Below, piece by piece: positions 9,115 through 17,973 of a stretch of DNA of 64,000 nt. This stretch comes from Saprospirales bacterium GYS_P2D (GTDB lineage: Bacteria > Bacteroidota > Bacteroidia > Chitinophagales > Saprospiraceae). The stretch covers positions 62,001 to 126,000 of the forward strand of contig WUUP01000005.1 of assembly GCA_009833045.1 (NCBI GenBank). The letters are read 5' to 3'. Position 1 is the first letter of the stretch; the number at the start of each line of letters is the position of its first letter. The position numbers and the translations under genes were made by a program. The notes beneath the pieces were generated by a model. The model had not been told where the DNA came from. It was given only the letters and a program-made list of their open reading frames with translations, and ran no database searches.

Positions 9115-9624
9115 ATGACCCGAGCTGAATCATTCAGAGCTTTTTTAGGTTGTTTCTCAGAGGAGTCATTTCCGATTACATTGTCTGATGACAACATTCC
9201 TTATTTTTCATCTAAGAATGTGGCTTTGCCACCAGATCTGATCAGAAGATTTATCCTACAAGGAGAAAAGTCAGAAGAAATAGATGAGTATACAGAATAT
9301 ATCGCATGCTGCATAATACCCGATACGGGTGATATCCATGCTGTAGTCTACTGGAAGGGTGGTTTGTTACAGTATGAGTTTGTATTGATCACATATGATA
9401 AAAATGGGGTCGTACTACATCGTAAAGTTATAGCAGGTGTCAAATCGGATGGAGTAGATATAGTCAGATCCATAGCTACCATTGACGAAGACTGGATCGT
9501 CCATATCGTCGTGGGGCATCAATCTGGTGATGACGAACATTATAACCCATCAAATAGTCAATCTATGACTATGGAATTAATGATAAATGGTGAGATACTA
9601 TTTCAAGTAGATCACAACACTTAA
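9115..9624 (+). CDS. Conserved-looking protein of unknown function upstream of rnr
   Basis: A 169-residue soluble protein that I do not recognise. There is no signal peptide, membrane segment or metal motif. The N-terminal half starts TRAESFRAFLGCFSEESFPITLSDDNI. The second half alternates beta strands (IACCIIPDTGDIHAVVYWKGG, YEFVLITYDKNGVVLHRKVIAG, DWIVHIVVGHQ), so a small beta-sheet fold is likely. The gene ends 7 bases before rnr, so the two are almost certainly co-transcribed and possibly translationally coupled. A role near RNA decay or stress is only a guess from position. Confidence 0.7.
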   Translation: MTRAESFRAFLGCFSEESFPITLSDDNIPYFSSKNVALPPDLIRRFILQGEKSEEIDEYTEYIACCIIPDTGDIHAVVYWKGGLLQYEFVLITYDKNGVVLHRKVIAGVKSDGVDIVRSIATIDEDWIVHIVVGHQSGDDEHYNPSNSQSMTMELMINGEILFQVDHNT

Positions 9625-9631
9625 AAAGCAA

Positions 9632-11791
9632 ATGTCAAAATCAACAAAGTCTAAAAAATTACCTCAGCGGTTTTTACAACAGACTATCCATAAGTTTCTA
9701 AGAAACAAACCAAGCAAAGTATATAGTCCGAGGACTATAGCTCAGAAAACAGGAGTCAAAAACTCAAAAGACTCAATCGTAGCTGCTCTCCGAATATTGG
9801 AGAATAAAGGGAAAGTCATCTCGTCAAAAGATGGTCGATATGCCGCTAATCCCAACTATAGACCACAAGGAGCTAATAGCTTAGCTAAACTGGTAGTAGG
9901 TACACTTGATGTAATCACTTCAGGAGCTGCTTTTGCCTCTGTAGAAGGTCAGCCCAGAGATATCTATATACCCGAGCGCTACCTGGGAGGTGGACTACAC
10001 AAGGATAAAGTAGAAATAGAAGCGATTTTTTCAAGGGGAGGGCGCAGGCCTGAGGGGAAAGTGGTCCGAGTCCTCGAGCGAAATCGCAATTCTTTCTTAG
10101 GTGCCTTTAGATCTTATAAAAAGAATGCTGTCGTTTATATCACCGACCCCAAAGTAGAACTCGAAGTGACGGTGCTCCCCTCCGACTACAAGGATGCTGA
10201 AGATGGAGATACGGTAGTCGTAGAGATCACCGACTTTGGCAAGACGAAAGTAGGTCGACTATACGGAGTTATAAAGGCGGTGATCAACGAAGAAAATCGC
10301 AATGAATTCGAGATGAATTCTATCTTGATTAATAATGGCTTTGATATAGAATTCAGCAATGCAGTATTGGAAGCCAGCCAGGCTCTGAGTGATAAGATCA
10401 CAGCTGAAGATCTCGCTGAGAGGTTAGATCTGAGAAATATAGATACTTTCACTATTGATCCAGTAGATGCAAAGGATTTCGATGATGCTTTATCATTTGT
10501 GCGTCATGACAATGGTCATGTGGAGGTGGGAGTACATATAGCGGATGTCACACATTTTGTGCAGCCAGGATCAGTGCTGGATGAAGAGGCGCTGGAGCGA
10601 TCGACCTCAGTATATTTAGTAGATCGGGTATGCCCGATGCTCCCAGAGCGCATCTCAAATGAACTATGTTCTCTCCGACCTCATGAAGATAAATTTAGCT
10701 TTTCAGCAATTTTCACTTTTGATAAAGAAGGGAAAATAGTTAAACAATGGTTTGGAAAGACCTTGATACACTCTAAACGAAGATTCACCTACGAAGAAGC
10801 ACAAGAGGTCATCGAGACAGGTAGCGGGGACTTAGCTGATGAGATCATTAGTCTCAATAAATTGGCTCATAAGCTAAAGGAAGAAAGATTCAAAAATGGA
10901 AGTATAGACTTTGACAGTGACGAAGTTAGATTTGTCCTCGACGAGGAGAGAAAACCCATTGGCGTCAAGCGCAAAGTCAGAAAAGATGCTCATAAATTAG
11001 TAGAAGAATTTATGCTTTTGGCCAATAGAAGGGTGGCAAAATATGTGGCTAAAAAGACTAAACCAGAGATACCGTATGTATATCGAGTCCATGATTTACC
11101 AGATCCTGAGAGACTGATAGAGCTGGCACTCTTAGCAGGGGAGTTTGGCATTAAGCTAAATGTGGATACTCCGAAAAACATAGCTGAATCGCTGAATAAG
11201 CTGACCAGTAGCACACAAGATAGTACGCTGGCAAATGTGCTTAGACCTATGGCGATTCGTACTATGGCAAAAGCGACCTATAGTACCGATAATATAGGAC
11301 ACTATGGATTGGGCTTTGATTATTACTCTCACTTTACTTCTCCTATACGCAGATACTCTGATGTATTAGCTCATCGCATACTCTATAGAAATCTCACTGG
11401 GGAATATAGGGCTCAAAAGGATAAGCTTGAGGAGAAATGTCTCCACATATCAAATAGAGAAAGAGCGGCAATACAGGCAGAAAGAGAATCAATAAAATAT
11501 AAGCAGGTAGAATACTTATCTGGATTAGTGGGCGAAGAGCTGCCTGGCGTAATACGTAGCATCATAGATAAGGGCCTATTTGTAGAATTAGAAGAATCTC
11601 AAGCAGACGGCATGATTCGATTTGATCGATTTGATGAGCCTTTTATACTCCATCCTGCTAAGATCAAAGCTACCGGTGCTAGGAGTGGGTTGATACTTCG
11701 CATTGGTGATCCAGTCGTCGTGAAAATTCTAAAGGTCGATATGGAAAGAAAACAGATCGAATTTGAGTTAGTCCAGTCAACTAATAAATAA
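9632..11791 (+). CDS. rnr: Ribonuclease R (3'-5' exoribonuclease)
   Basis: A 719-residue processive exoribonuclease degrading structured RNA. Domains in order: an N-terminal winged-helix segment (about 15-70), cold-shock-like OB domains (about 85-230), the RNB catalytic domain with DPVDAKDFDD at 276-285 supplying the metal-binding aspartates, and a C-terminal S1 domain (about 630-712). The HYGLG...YSHFTSPIRRYSD motif, characteristic of the family, is present. There is only a weakly basic tail, as is common outside the Gammaproteobacteria. The gene follows the unknown gene at 9115 by 7 bases. About 110 bases separate it from the next gene, which has its own promoter. Confidence 0.97.
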   Translation: MSKSTKSKKLPQRFLQQTIHKFLRNKPSKVYSPRTIAQKTGVKNSKDSIVAALRILENKGKVISSKDGRYAANPNYRPQGANSLAKLVVGTLDVITSGAAFASVEGQPRDIYIPERYLGGGLHKDKVEIEAIFSRGGRRPEGKVVRVLERNRNSFLGAFRSYKKNAVVYITDPKVELEVTVLPSDYKDAEDGDTVVVEITDFGKTKVGRLYGVIKAVINEENRNEFEMNSILINNGFDIEFSNAVLEASQALSDKITAEDLAERLDLRNIDTFTIDPVDAKDFDDALSFVRHDNGHVEVGVHIADVTHFVQPGSVLDEEALERSTSVYLVDRVCPMLPERISNELCSLRPHEDKFSFSAIFTFDKEGKIVKQWFGKTLIHSKRRFTYEEAQEVIETGSGDLADEIISLNKLAHKLKEERFKNGSIDFDSDEVRFVLDEERKPIGVKRKVRKDAHKLVEEFMLLANRRVAKYVAKKTKPEIPYVYRVHDLPDPERLIELALLAGEFGIKLNVDTPKNIAESLNKLTSSTQDSTLANVLRPMAIRTMAKATYSTDNIGHYGLGFDYYSHFTSPIRRYSDVLAHRILYRNLTGEYRAQKDKLEEKCLHISNRERAAIQAERESIKYKQVEYLSGLVGEELPGVIRSIIDKGLFVELEESQADGMIRFDRFDEPFILHPAKIKATGARSGLILRIGDPVVVKILKVDMERKQIEFELVQSTNK

Positions 11792-11867
11792 AAGTTAAAA
11801 ACAAGTCGCAATAGGTTCATTAGCAGTGGGTTAACCACCTTCGGGCGAATGATAGTATAAAAAAATG

Positions 11868-11875
11868 TATCTTTG
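11868..11875 (+). promoter_or_regulatory. Promoter -7 box TATCTTTG before the GT5-like gene
   Basis: A perfect match to the Bacteroidota -7 consensus TAnnTTTG, 25 bases before the ATG at 11901. The -33 element is weak (TTCG at 11840-11843, spacing 24). It would drive the envelope-precursor operon ending at murA. Confidence 0.6.
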
Positions 11876-11900
11876 CAGGCCTATTTAGAAAACGTACCAT

Positions 11901-12719
11901 ATGAGTAAAAAAAGAGTTTTATTCGTCACTCAGGAGATGAAGCCATATACGACAGCAAGTGAGATTTCTGAAATATTGAATCAGATAGCTCCGTATGCGT
12001 ATAACAAAGGCTATGAAGTACGAGTATTGATGCCTAAATATGGCTTGATCAATGAGCGCAGACACAGATTGCATGAAGTGGTGAGACTATCAGGGATGAA
12101 CATCATCGTAGATGATGATGACTTTCCATTAATCATTAAAGTAGCGTCACTACCTGGATCAAGAATGCAAGTATATTTCCTGGATAACGAAGAATTCTTT
12201 AAGCGAAAATTCATCTTTAAGGATGATGAGGAGCAACCTTTTGAGGATAATGCAGACAGAATGGTATTTTTCTGTAAGGGAGTAATGGAAACGGTGAAAA
12301 AATTTGGTTGGGCTCCAGATATTATCCATTGTCATGGTTGGATGACCAGTTTAGTTCCATTATATCTTAACAAGATCTATAAGAATGATCCAATCTTTGA
12401 GAAAGCTAAGATGATATATTCTGTCTATGACGAGTCATATGCAGATACATTTGATGAAGGCTTTTTTGATAAGGCTACGATCAATGATTTAGAAAAAGAA
12501 GATTTGGCTGATTTTCAGCAGGGAGATAAAATCACCCTACACGAAGGTGCGATTAAGTACGCTGACTCGTTAATAGCAGTGGGAGATGCATTGCCTGATA
12601 GTGTACAGGATGCATTTGATAATGCAGATAAGCCGAAAATCGAGCACCCAGGAGAGGAGTTTGAGGCAGATTACTTAGATTTTTACAAGTCTCAGTTAGA
12701 AGACGAAGAAGAAGCATAA
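11901..12719 (+). CDS. Glycogen/starch synthase N-terminal-domain protein, truncated family form
   Basis: A 272-residue protein equivalent to the N-terminal Rossmann half of a GT5 glycogen synthase (KKRVLFVTQEMKPY, then DIIHCHGWMTSLVPLYL). The C-terminal GT-B half, which holds much of the donor-nucleotide site, is absent; the protein ends in an acidic tail. The substrate loop that reads KTGGLADV in active GlgA is replaced by KPYTTASEIS at residues 14-23. Activity as a glucosyltransferase is therefore doubtful. The frame is intact, so this is a family form and not a recent break. It leads the operon with DUF4270, glmS, DUF4290 and murA, suggesting a regulatory or envelope-related role. Confidence 0.8.
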   Translation: MSKKRVLFVTQEMKPYTTASEISEILNQIAPYAYNKGYEVRVLMPKYGLINERRHRLHEVVRLSGMNIIVDDDDFPLIIKVASLPGSRMQVYFLDNEEFFKRKFIFKDDEEQPFEDNADRMVFFCKGVMETVKKFGWAPDIIHCHGWMTSLVPLYLNKIYKNDPIFEKAKMIYSVYDESYADTFDEGFFDKATINDLEKEDLADFQQGDKITLHEGAIKYADSLIAVGDALPDSVQDAFDNADKPKIEHPGEEFEADYLDFYKSQLEDEEEA

Positions 12720-12731
12720 AAAAGAATTCTC

Positions 12732-14075
12732 TTGAGAATATCACATTTTATTGTGGCAATGATTGCCATTTCGATGGCATTTATGTCTTGTGGAGATTCT
12801 ACTCCCGTTGGATCAGGTTTGTTAGAAGATGAAGATCTGAAAGTTCTATACAGAGATGACTTTGAGATCAAAGCAAGTACTGTATTGACTCCGCCGACTA
12901 TTACGTTTACTTCGCTTAATAATCCGATAAGTGATCACTACATAGGTGAGCTGGATGATCCGATATTTGGGAGATCTATGTCATCGTTTTATTTTCAGAT
13001 GAGGTATTACTCCACAGGAGGATTACCGGACTATGAAGATGCTCAGCTTGACTCAGCCGTGTTGATGCTCCAGGTCAATCCTGAGTTGACTTATGGGGAC
13101 TCTACTGCAGCATTTGATTTCGAGCTATATAGATTGAGGGAGAATATTCTTCTTTTAGACACTATTTATTCTGATCAGGTATTTGTTACTGATGCAGTTC
13201 CGTTAAGCACAGTGAATGGATTTAGACCTATCGATCGTGATACATTCACTATTACTGACCCGATACAGGACAGTATCACACTATCAAATGTGGTTAGATT
13301 TAGACTTGATGATGCTTTTGGTCAAGAAATCATGAACACAGATATTCCAGATGAAGGCCAGGCAGATGCTTTGATAGATCAGTTTAATGGATTTTATCTC
13401 ACGGCTATTTCAGATAAGAGTTCGATGATGAATTTTGATTTATCGAGCAATTCTATTAATAGCTTTTTGTCAGTTTATTATACAATTAATGATTCTGTTT
13501 CGAGCAGATTCGATTATGTCCTTGGTTTGGATAGACCTTTATTATTCAACCATGAATATGCTGGCACACCTGTAGATGAAGCGCTCACTGATACACTCGG
13601 AGCTACTGATAATCTTTACATTCAGGGAATGAATGGGGTAGATGTAGAAATAGATCTATCTGATTTGTTGAGTTTAGAAGGTGAGTTATTAGTCAATCAT
13701 GCAGAGCTCGAATTTACGGTTGCACAAGAGTCTCTTGCGGATACGATCCTTTATCCAGTATTGAGTAATATCGGCATGTATAAAGAGGCTTCAAATGGAA
13801 ATTTAGTTGAAGTGGATGATTTGTTTACAGCTCGGACGATAGGCGCTACTAGTTTATTGTTTGGAGGAGTACCAGAGAAAGGTGATAATAATGAAATCAC
13901 ATATAAAATAAATTTCACCTCTCACGTTAAAGATATATTGAGAGGAAATGAATCTACCACAGTCTACCTATCTGCACTTAGTAAGGGCCAGAATCCAGGA
14001 AGAACTGTTATATTGGGACCTAATCATGAAAGCCATCCTTTGACGCTTAGAATAACGTATACAGTACCAAATTAA
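12732..14075 (+). CDS. DUF4270 lipoprotein
   Basis: A 447-residue predicted lipoprotein. The start is TTG at 12732: it gives the signal MRISHFIVAMIAISMAFMSC with lipobox Cys20, while later in-frame ATGs would damage the signal. The mature part is rich in beta strands and Asp/Ser/Thr and carries the DUF4270 pattern (SGLLEDEDLKVLYRDDFEIKA, then YIGELDDPIFG). The function of DUF4270 is unknown; it is found only in Bacteroidota, typically next to glycogen-synthase-like and glmS genes, as here. It starts 12 bases after the preceding stop and ends 12 bases before glmS, so it belongs to one operon. Confidence 0.88.
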   Translation: MRISHFIVAMIAISMAFMSCGDSTPVGSGLLEDEDLKVLYRDDFEIKASTVLTPPTITFTSLNNPISDHYIGELDDPIFGRSMSSFYFQMRYYSTGGLPDYEDAQLDSAVLMLQVNPELTYGDSTAAFDFELYRLRENILLLDTIYSDQVFVTDAVPLSTVNGFRPIDRDTFTITDPIQDSITLSNVVRFRLDDAFGQEIMNTDIPDEGQADALIDQFNGFYLTAISDKSSMMNFDLSSNSINSFLSVYYTINDSVSSRFDYVLGLDRPLLFNHEYAGTPVDEALTDTLGATDNLYIQGMNGVDVEIDLSDLLSLEGELLVNHAELEFTVAQESLADTILYPVLSNIGMYKEASNGNLVEVDDLFTARTIGATSLLFGGVPEKGDNNEITYKINFTSHVKDILRGNESTTVYLSALSKGQNPGRTVILGPNHESHPLTLRITYTVPN

Positions 14076-14087
14076 AAAATTTAACTC

Positions 14088-15926
14088 ATGTGCGGAATTG
14101 TTGCCTATATAGGTGAGAAGCCTGCATATCCAATATTGATAGATGGTTTGTTCAAACTTGAATATCGTGGGTATGACAGTGCTGGAGTAACATTATTGAC
14201 CAATACCAGCAAGAATACTTTCCGAAAAAAAGGAAAAGTAAAAGAACTGGATGCTATAGTGGATAAAACAAATCTTTCTCCAGTAGGAATAGGTCACACG
14301 AGATGGGCAACACATGGTGAACCTAATGATATTAATGCGCACCCTCATACATCACAAGACGGCAGTATATCGTTAGTGCATAATGGTATAATTGAGAATT
14401 ATCAAGTACTCAAAGAGGCACTGATAGATACTGGCTATGAATTTATGAGTGATACTGATACAGAAGTTATAGCTCATCTCATTCAAGAGATGAGAGATAG
14501 CCTTGAGCTTGATTTGCACGAAGCGGTGAAAGAGGCTTTGAGAAAAGTAGTAGGAGCCTATGCATTAGTCGTCACTGACAAAAATGATCCAGATACAATC
14601 ATCGGTGCAAGAAAATCCAGCCCTTTAGTTTTAGGTATAGGAGATGGCGAATTGTTTTTAGCATCAGACCCTAATCCGATAGCCCAATATACTGATCAGT
14701 TCATCTTTCTGGAAGATGAGCAAATCGTAAAAGCTAATTTTGGCGGAGAGTATGAAATAAGTAATTTAGACAATACAGAGGCAGTCAATGAGATCCAAAA
14801 AATAGACCTCAAAATAGAAGAGCTTGAAAAAGATGGATATCCACACTTCATGCTAAAGGAGATCTATCAGCAGCCAAATACTGTCGCCGATAGTATGAGA
14901 GGACGACTGAATAAAGTAGAAGGCTGGATATCTGTCGGGGGACTGAACCAAGAAATAGAAAAGGTCCATAATGCGGATAGATTAATCTTCGCTGCTTGCG
15001 GCACATCATGGCATACAGCACTCATAGCAGAATACTTATTCGAAGATATAGCAAGAATACCATGCGAGGTAGAATATGCCTCTGAATTCAGGTATCGCAA
15101 TCCTATAATCAATGATAAAGATGTACTCATCGTACTATCTCAATCTGGTGAAACAGCGGACACCTTAGCAGCGCTTGAATTGGCCAAAGAAAAAGGCGCA
15201 TTGACATATGGTATCGTCAATGTAGTAGGATCGAGCATAGCTCGAATGACTCATACGGGATCCTATATTCACGCAGGCCCAGAGATAGGGGTGGCCTCGA
15301 CTAAAGCTTTTACGTCACAATTGACCGTACTCATGCTTATGGCTATCCAGTTGGGCCATAAAAAAGGTACTTTATCAGACGAAAAGTATCAATCTTATAT
15401 CAAAGCTCTTTCAGAACTACCAAACAAAATAGAAAAGATCTTAGACCAAAATGATAAGATCAAGTATATCGCATCTGAAATAAAAAGTGCATCAAATGCA
15501 CTGTACCTCGGAAGAGGATATAATTTTCCTGTAGCCTTAGAAGGTGCACTGAAGTTAAAAGAGATATCGTATATTCACGCTGAAGGATACCCTGCTGCAG
15601 AAATGAAGCATGGTCCTATAGCGCTGATCGATATGTATATGCCTGTCATAGTCGTAGCAACTAATGAAAGTGCATATGATAAAATAGTAAGTAATATAGA
15701 AGAGGTCAAAGCCAGAAAAGGTATCGTCATCGCAGTCATCAATGAGTCCGATACGAAAATCCACAAGCTGGCTGATTATGTGATAGAAATCCCAGATACT
15801 ATGGAGGCCTTATCTCCATTATTATCAGTCATACCATTACAACTGCTCTCATACCATATCGCAGTAATGCGAGGATGTGATGTAGACCAACCAAGAAACT
15901 TAGCAAAATCTGTAACAGTAGAATAA
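14088..15926 (+). CDS. glmS: Glutamine-fructose-6-phosphate aminotransferase (isomerising)
   Basis: A 612-residue enzyme making glucosamine-6-phosphate from fructose-6-phosphate and glutamine, the first step to UDP-GlcNAc. Cys2 (MCGIVAYIG) is the N-terminal nucleophile of the class II glutaminase domain (about 1-225), with GHTRWATHGEP, HNGIIENY and SDTDTEV motifs. Two SIS sugar-isomerase domains follow (about 290-425 and 460-600), including CGTSWH, SQSGETADT and a C-terminal LAKSVTVE. Length is normal. No glmS ribozyme was recognised in the 12-base gap upstream. Its placement with murA in one operon ties precursor supply to peptidoglycan synthesis. Confidence 0.98.
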   Translation: MCGIVAYIGEKPAYPILIDGLFKLEYRGYDSAGVTLLTNTSKNTFRKKGKVKELDAIVDKTNLSPVGIGHTRWATHGEPNDINAHPHTSQDGSISLVHNGIIENYQVLKEALIDTGYEFMSDTDTEVIAHLIQEMRDSLELDLHEAVKEALRKVVGAYALVVTDKNDPDTIIGARKSSPLVLGIGDGELFLASDPNPIAQYTDQFIFLEDEQIVKANFGGEYEISNLDNTEAVNEIQKIDLKIEELEKDGYPHFMLKEIYQQPNTVADSMRGRLNKVEGWISVGGLNQEIEKVHNADRLIFAACGTSWHTALIAEYLFEDIARIPCEVEYASEFRYRNPIINDKDVLIVLSQSGETADTLAALELAKEKGALTYGIVNVVGSSIARMTHTGSYIHAGPEIGVASTKAFTSQLTVLMLMAIQLGHKKGTLSDEKYQSYIKALSELPNKIEKILDQNDKIKYIASEIKSASNALYLGRGYNFPVALEGALKLKEISYIHAEGYPAAEMKHGPIALIDMYMPVIVVATNESAYDKIVSNIEEVKARKGIVIAVINESDTKIHKLADYVIEIPDTMEALSPLLSVIPLQLLSYHIAVMRGCDVDQPRNLAKSVTVE

Positions 15927-15941
15927 ATGATTAACCACGGA

Positions 15942-16619
15942 ATGCAGTATAACTCTCAGCTAGAGAATATGAAAATAGCTGAGTATGGACGTAATGTTCA
16001 AAATCTAATCAACTATACTAAGAAGGTAGAAGATAAAGAAGAAAGACAAAGACTCGCTGAAGGTATCGTAGATCTCATGTATCAAATGAATCCGATGCAC
16101 AATAATGATAAGGACTATCGAGAAAAACTCTGGAGACACCTCTTCAGAATAGCAGAGTATGAGCTCGATGTAGTCCCGCCGAGTGGAGTGATACCTACTC
16201 CAGAAGAAAGCGAATACAAACCTGCTCCGATAGAATATCCAGAGAATCAAAAGTCTTTCAGGCATTACGGATACCATGTCAAGATGCTCATCGAAAAGGC
16301 ATCTAAAATGGAGGATCCAGAGAAACAAGAAGAGTTTGCACTGATCATAGCGTCATACATGAAACTGGCCTATCGTACATGGAATAGAGAACACTATGTC
16401 AGTGACGAAATCATAAAGAGAGATCTTGGGAAACTATCTAATGGCGCTCTGAAACTGGATGATGATGTGGCCATAGATATATCGGCGGTCAATCTTACTC
16501 CTAAGAGGACATATACCAACAATAACAACAATCGTAGAAAGAGTAATAGCAGAAACAATAATAACAAGAGAGGCTATTCTCGAAGTAATAACAACAATAG
16601 AAATAAAAGAAGGCGTTAG
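15942..16619 (+). CDS. DUF4290 protein with basic Asn/Arg-rich tail
   Basis: About 225 residues of unknown function. The start at ATG 15942 (MQYNSQLENMKIAEYGRN) matches the way DUF4290 proteins begin; an ATG at 15927 directly abutting the glmS stop would add five residues. The helical core (about 1-165) includes the family's EYGRNVQNLINY and LWRHLFRIAEYELDV stretches. The last 45 residues are almost only Asn, Arg, Lys and Ser, giving a strongly positive disordered tail suited to nucleic-acid or envelope contact. It is followed 40 bases later by murA, a neighbour arrangement known across Bacteroidota. Confidence 0.87.
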   Translation: MQYNSQLENMKIAEYGRNVQNLINYTKKVEDKEERQRLAEGIVDLMYQMNPMHNNDKDYREKLWRHLFRIAEYELDVVPPSGVIPTPEESEYKPAPIEYPENQKSFRHYGYHVKMLIEKASKMEDPEKQEEFALIIASYMKLAYRTWNREHYVSDEIIKRDLGKLSNGALKLDDDVAIDISAVNLTPKRTYTNNNNNRRKSNSRNNNNKRGYSRSNNNNRNKRRR

Positions 16620-16659
16620 CTTTATACGTATTCTCCGTCATATCTAACTATCGACTCAA

Positions 16660-17973
16660 ATGAGCGAAACTAATACTTTCAGAGTCCAAGGTAATGCTAA
16701 GCTTTCGGGTAGTATAACACCTCAAGGGGCTAAGAACGAGGCACTCCAAGTGATCTCAGCAGTACTTCTTACTGATCAAAAGATAATCATGAAAAATGTC
16801 CCCGACATCTTGGATGTTCGGAGACTGATAGATCTATTAAAGGGACTGGGAGTCAAGGTAGAAAGATTGAGCAAAAGTGACTATTCATTTGAGGCCAGTG
16901 AAATTGACTTGGACTATATCGCCAGTCCTGAGTATCAAAAAACAGCAAAAAGAATAAGAGGCTCTGTGATGCTCATGGGGCCGATGATCGCCAGATATGG
17001 GAAAGCATTCATGCCAAAACCAGGAGGTGATAAAATAGGTCGCCGCCGACTTGATACCCATATTAATGGATTTCATAAGTTAGGGGCAAAGTTTGATTTT
17101 GACAAAGAAAGAGAGAGTTACTTCTTAGGAGGAGATGATCTAAGAGGATCTTTTATCTTAATGGATGAGATATCAGTCACAGGTACGGCTAATATTTTGA
17201 TGGCTGCAGTACTGACAGAAGGCACTACGACCATATACAATGCTGCCTGTGAGCCCTATCTCCAGCAGCTCTGTAGGATGCTCATCTCTATGGGAGCTAA
17301 GATCGATGGAGTAGGGTCTAATAAGCTCATCATATACGGAGTAGATCATCTCAGTGGAACGACTCATACTATACAGCCTGATTTTATTGAGATCGGTAGT
17401 TTCATCGGACTCGCAGCCATGACTCAGTCAGAGCTGACTATCAGTGGTGGAGGAAAAGCTGATCTGGGTATTATACCATCGGTATTTAATTTGATAGGGG
17501 TAGAAGTAGAGATCAAAGGAGATGACATATATATCCCAGCCCAAGAAGTATATGATATTCAGTCCTTCATAGATGGCTCTATTATGACGATCTATGACTC
17601 CCCATGGCCGGGCTTTACACCAGACTTGATTAGTATATTATTAGTGGTAGCTACGCAGGCTAATGGAAGTGTACTAATACATCAAAAGATGTTTGAAAGC
17701 CGCTTATTCTTTGTGGATAAACTCATCGACATGGGAGCTAAGATCATCCTCTGTGATCCACATAGAGCGACAGTGATAGGACTTGGCAGGTCTCAAAATT
17801 TACGAGCTATAGAGATGACATCTCCTGATATTAGAGCAGGTGTTTCGCTCTTGATTGCAGCATTATCTGCGGATGGGACTTCACTTATTCACAATATACA
17901 ACAGATTGATCGAGGATATCAGGATATTGATGTGCGACTTAACGCATTGGGAGCGCAGATAGAGCGTATTTAA
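16660..17973 (+). CDS. murA: UDP-N-acetylglucosamine 1-carboxyvinyltransferase, Asp active-site form
   Basis: A 437-residue enzyme transferring enolpyruvate from PEP to UDP-GlcNAc, the first committed step of peptidoglycan synthesis. It has the N-terminal GAKNEAL motif (Lys25, Asn26) and the inverted alpha/beta EPSP-synthase-like fold throughout. The active-site loop reads PGGDKIGRRR at 121-130. The usual Cys, target of fosfomycin, is Asp124 (codon GAT at 17029-17031). The same change makes MurA of other bacteria insensitive to fosfomycin, so intrinsic resistance is expected. It is the last gene of its operon; its stop overlaps the convergent polyprenyl synthase stop by 4 bases. Confidence 0.96.
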   Translation: MSETNTFRVQGNAKLSGSITPQGAKNEALQVISAVLLTDQKIIMKNVPDILDVRRLIDLLKGLGVKVERLSKSDYSFEASEIDLDYIASPEYQKTAKRIRGSVMLMGPMIARYGKAFMPKPGGDKIGRRRLDTHINGFHKLGAKFDFDKERESYFLGGDDLRGSFILMDEISVTGTANILMAAVLTEGTTTIYNAACEPYLQQLCRMLISMGAKIDGVGSNKLIIYGVDHLSGTTHTIQPDFIEIGSFIGLAAMTQSELTISGGGKADLGIIPSVFNLIGVEVEIKGDDIYIPAQEVYDIQSFIDGSIMTIYDSPWPGFTPDLISILLVVATQANGSVLIHQKMFESRLFFVDKLIDMGAKIILCDPHRATVIGLGRSQNLRAIEMTSPDIRAGVSLLIAALSADGTSLIHNIQQIDRGYQDIDVRLNALGAQIERI

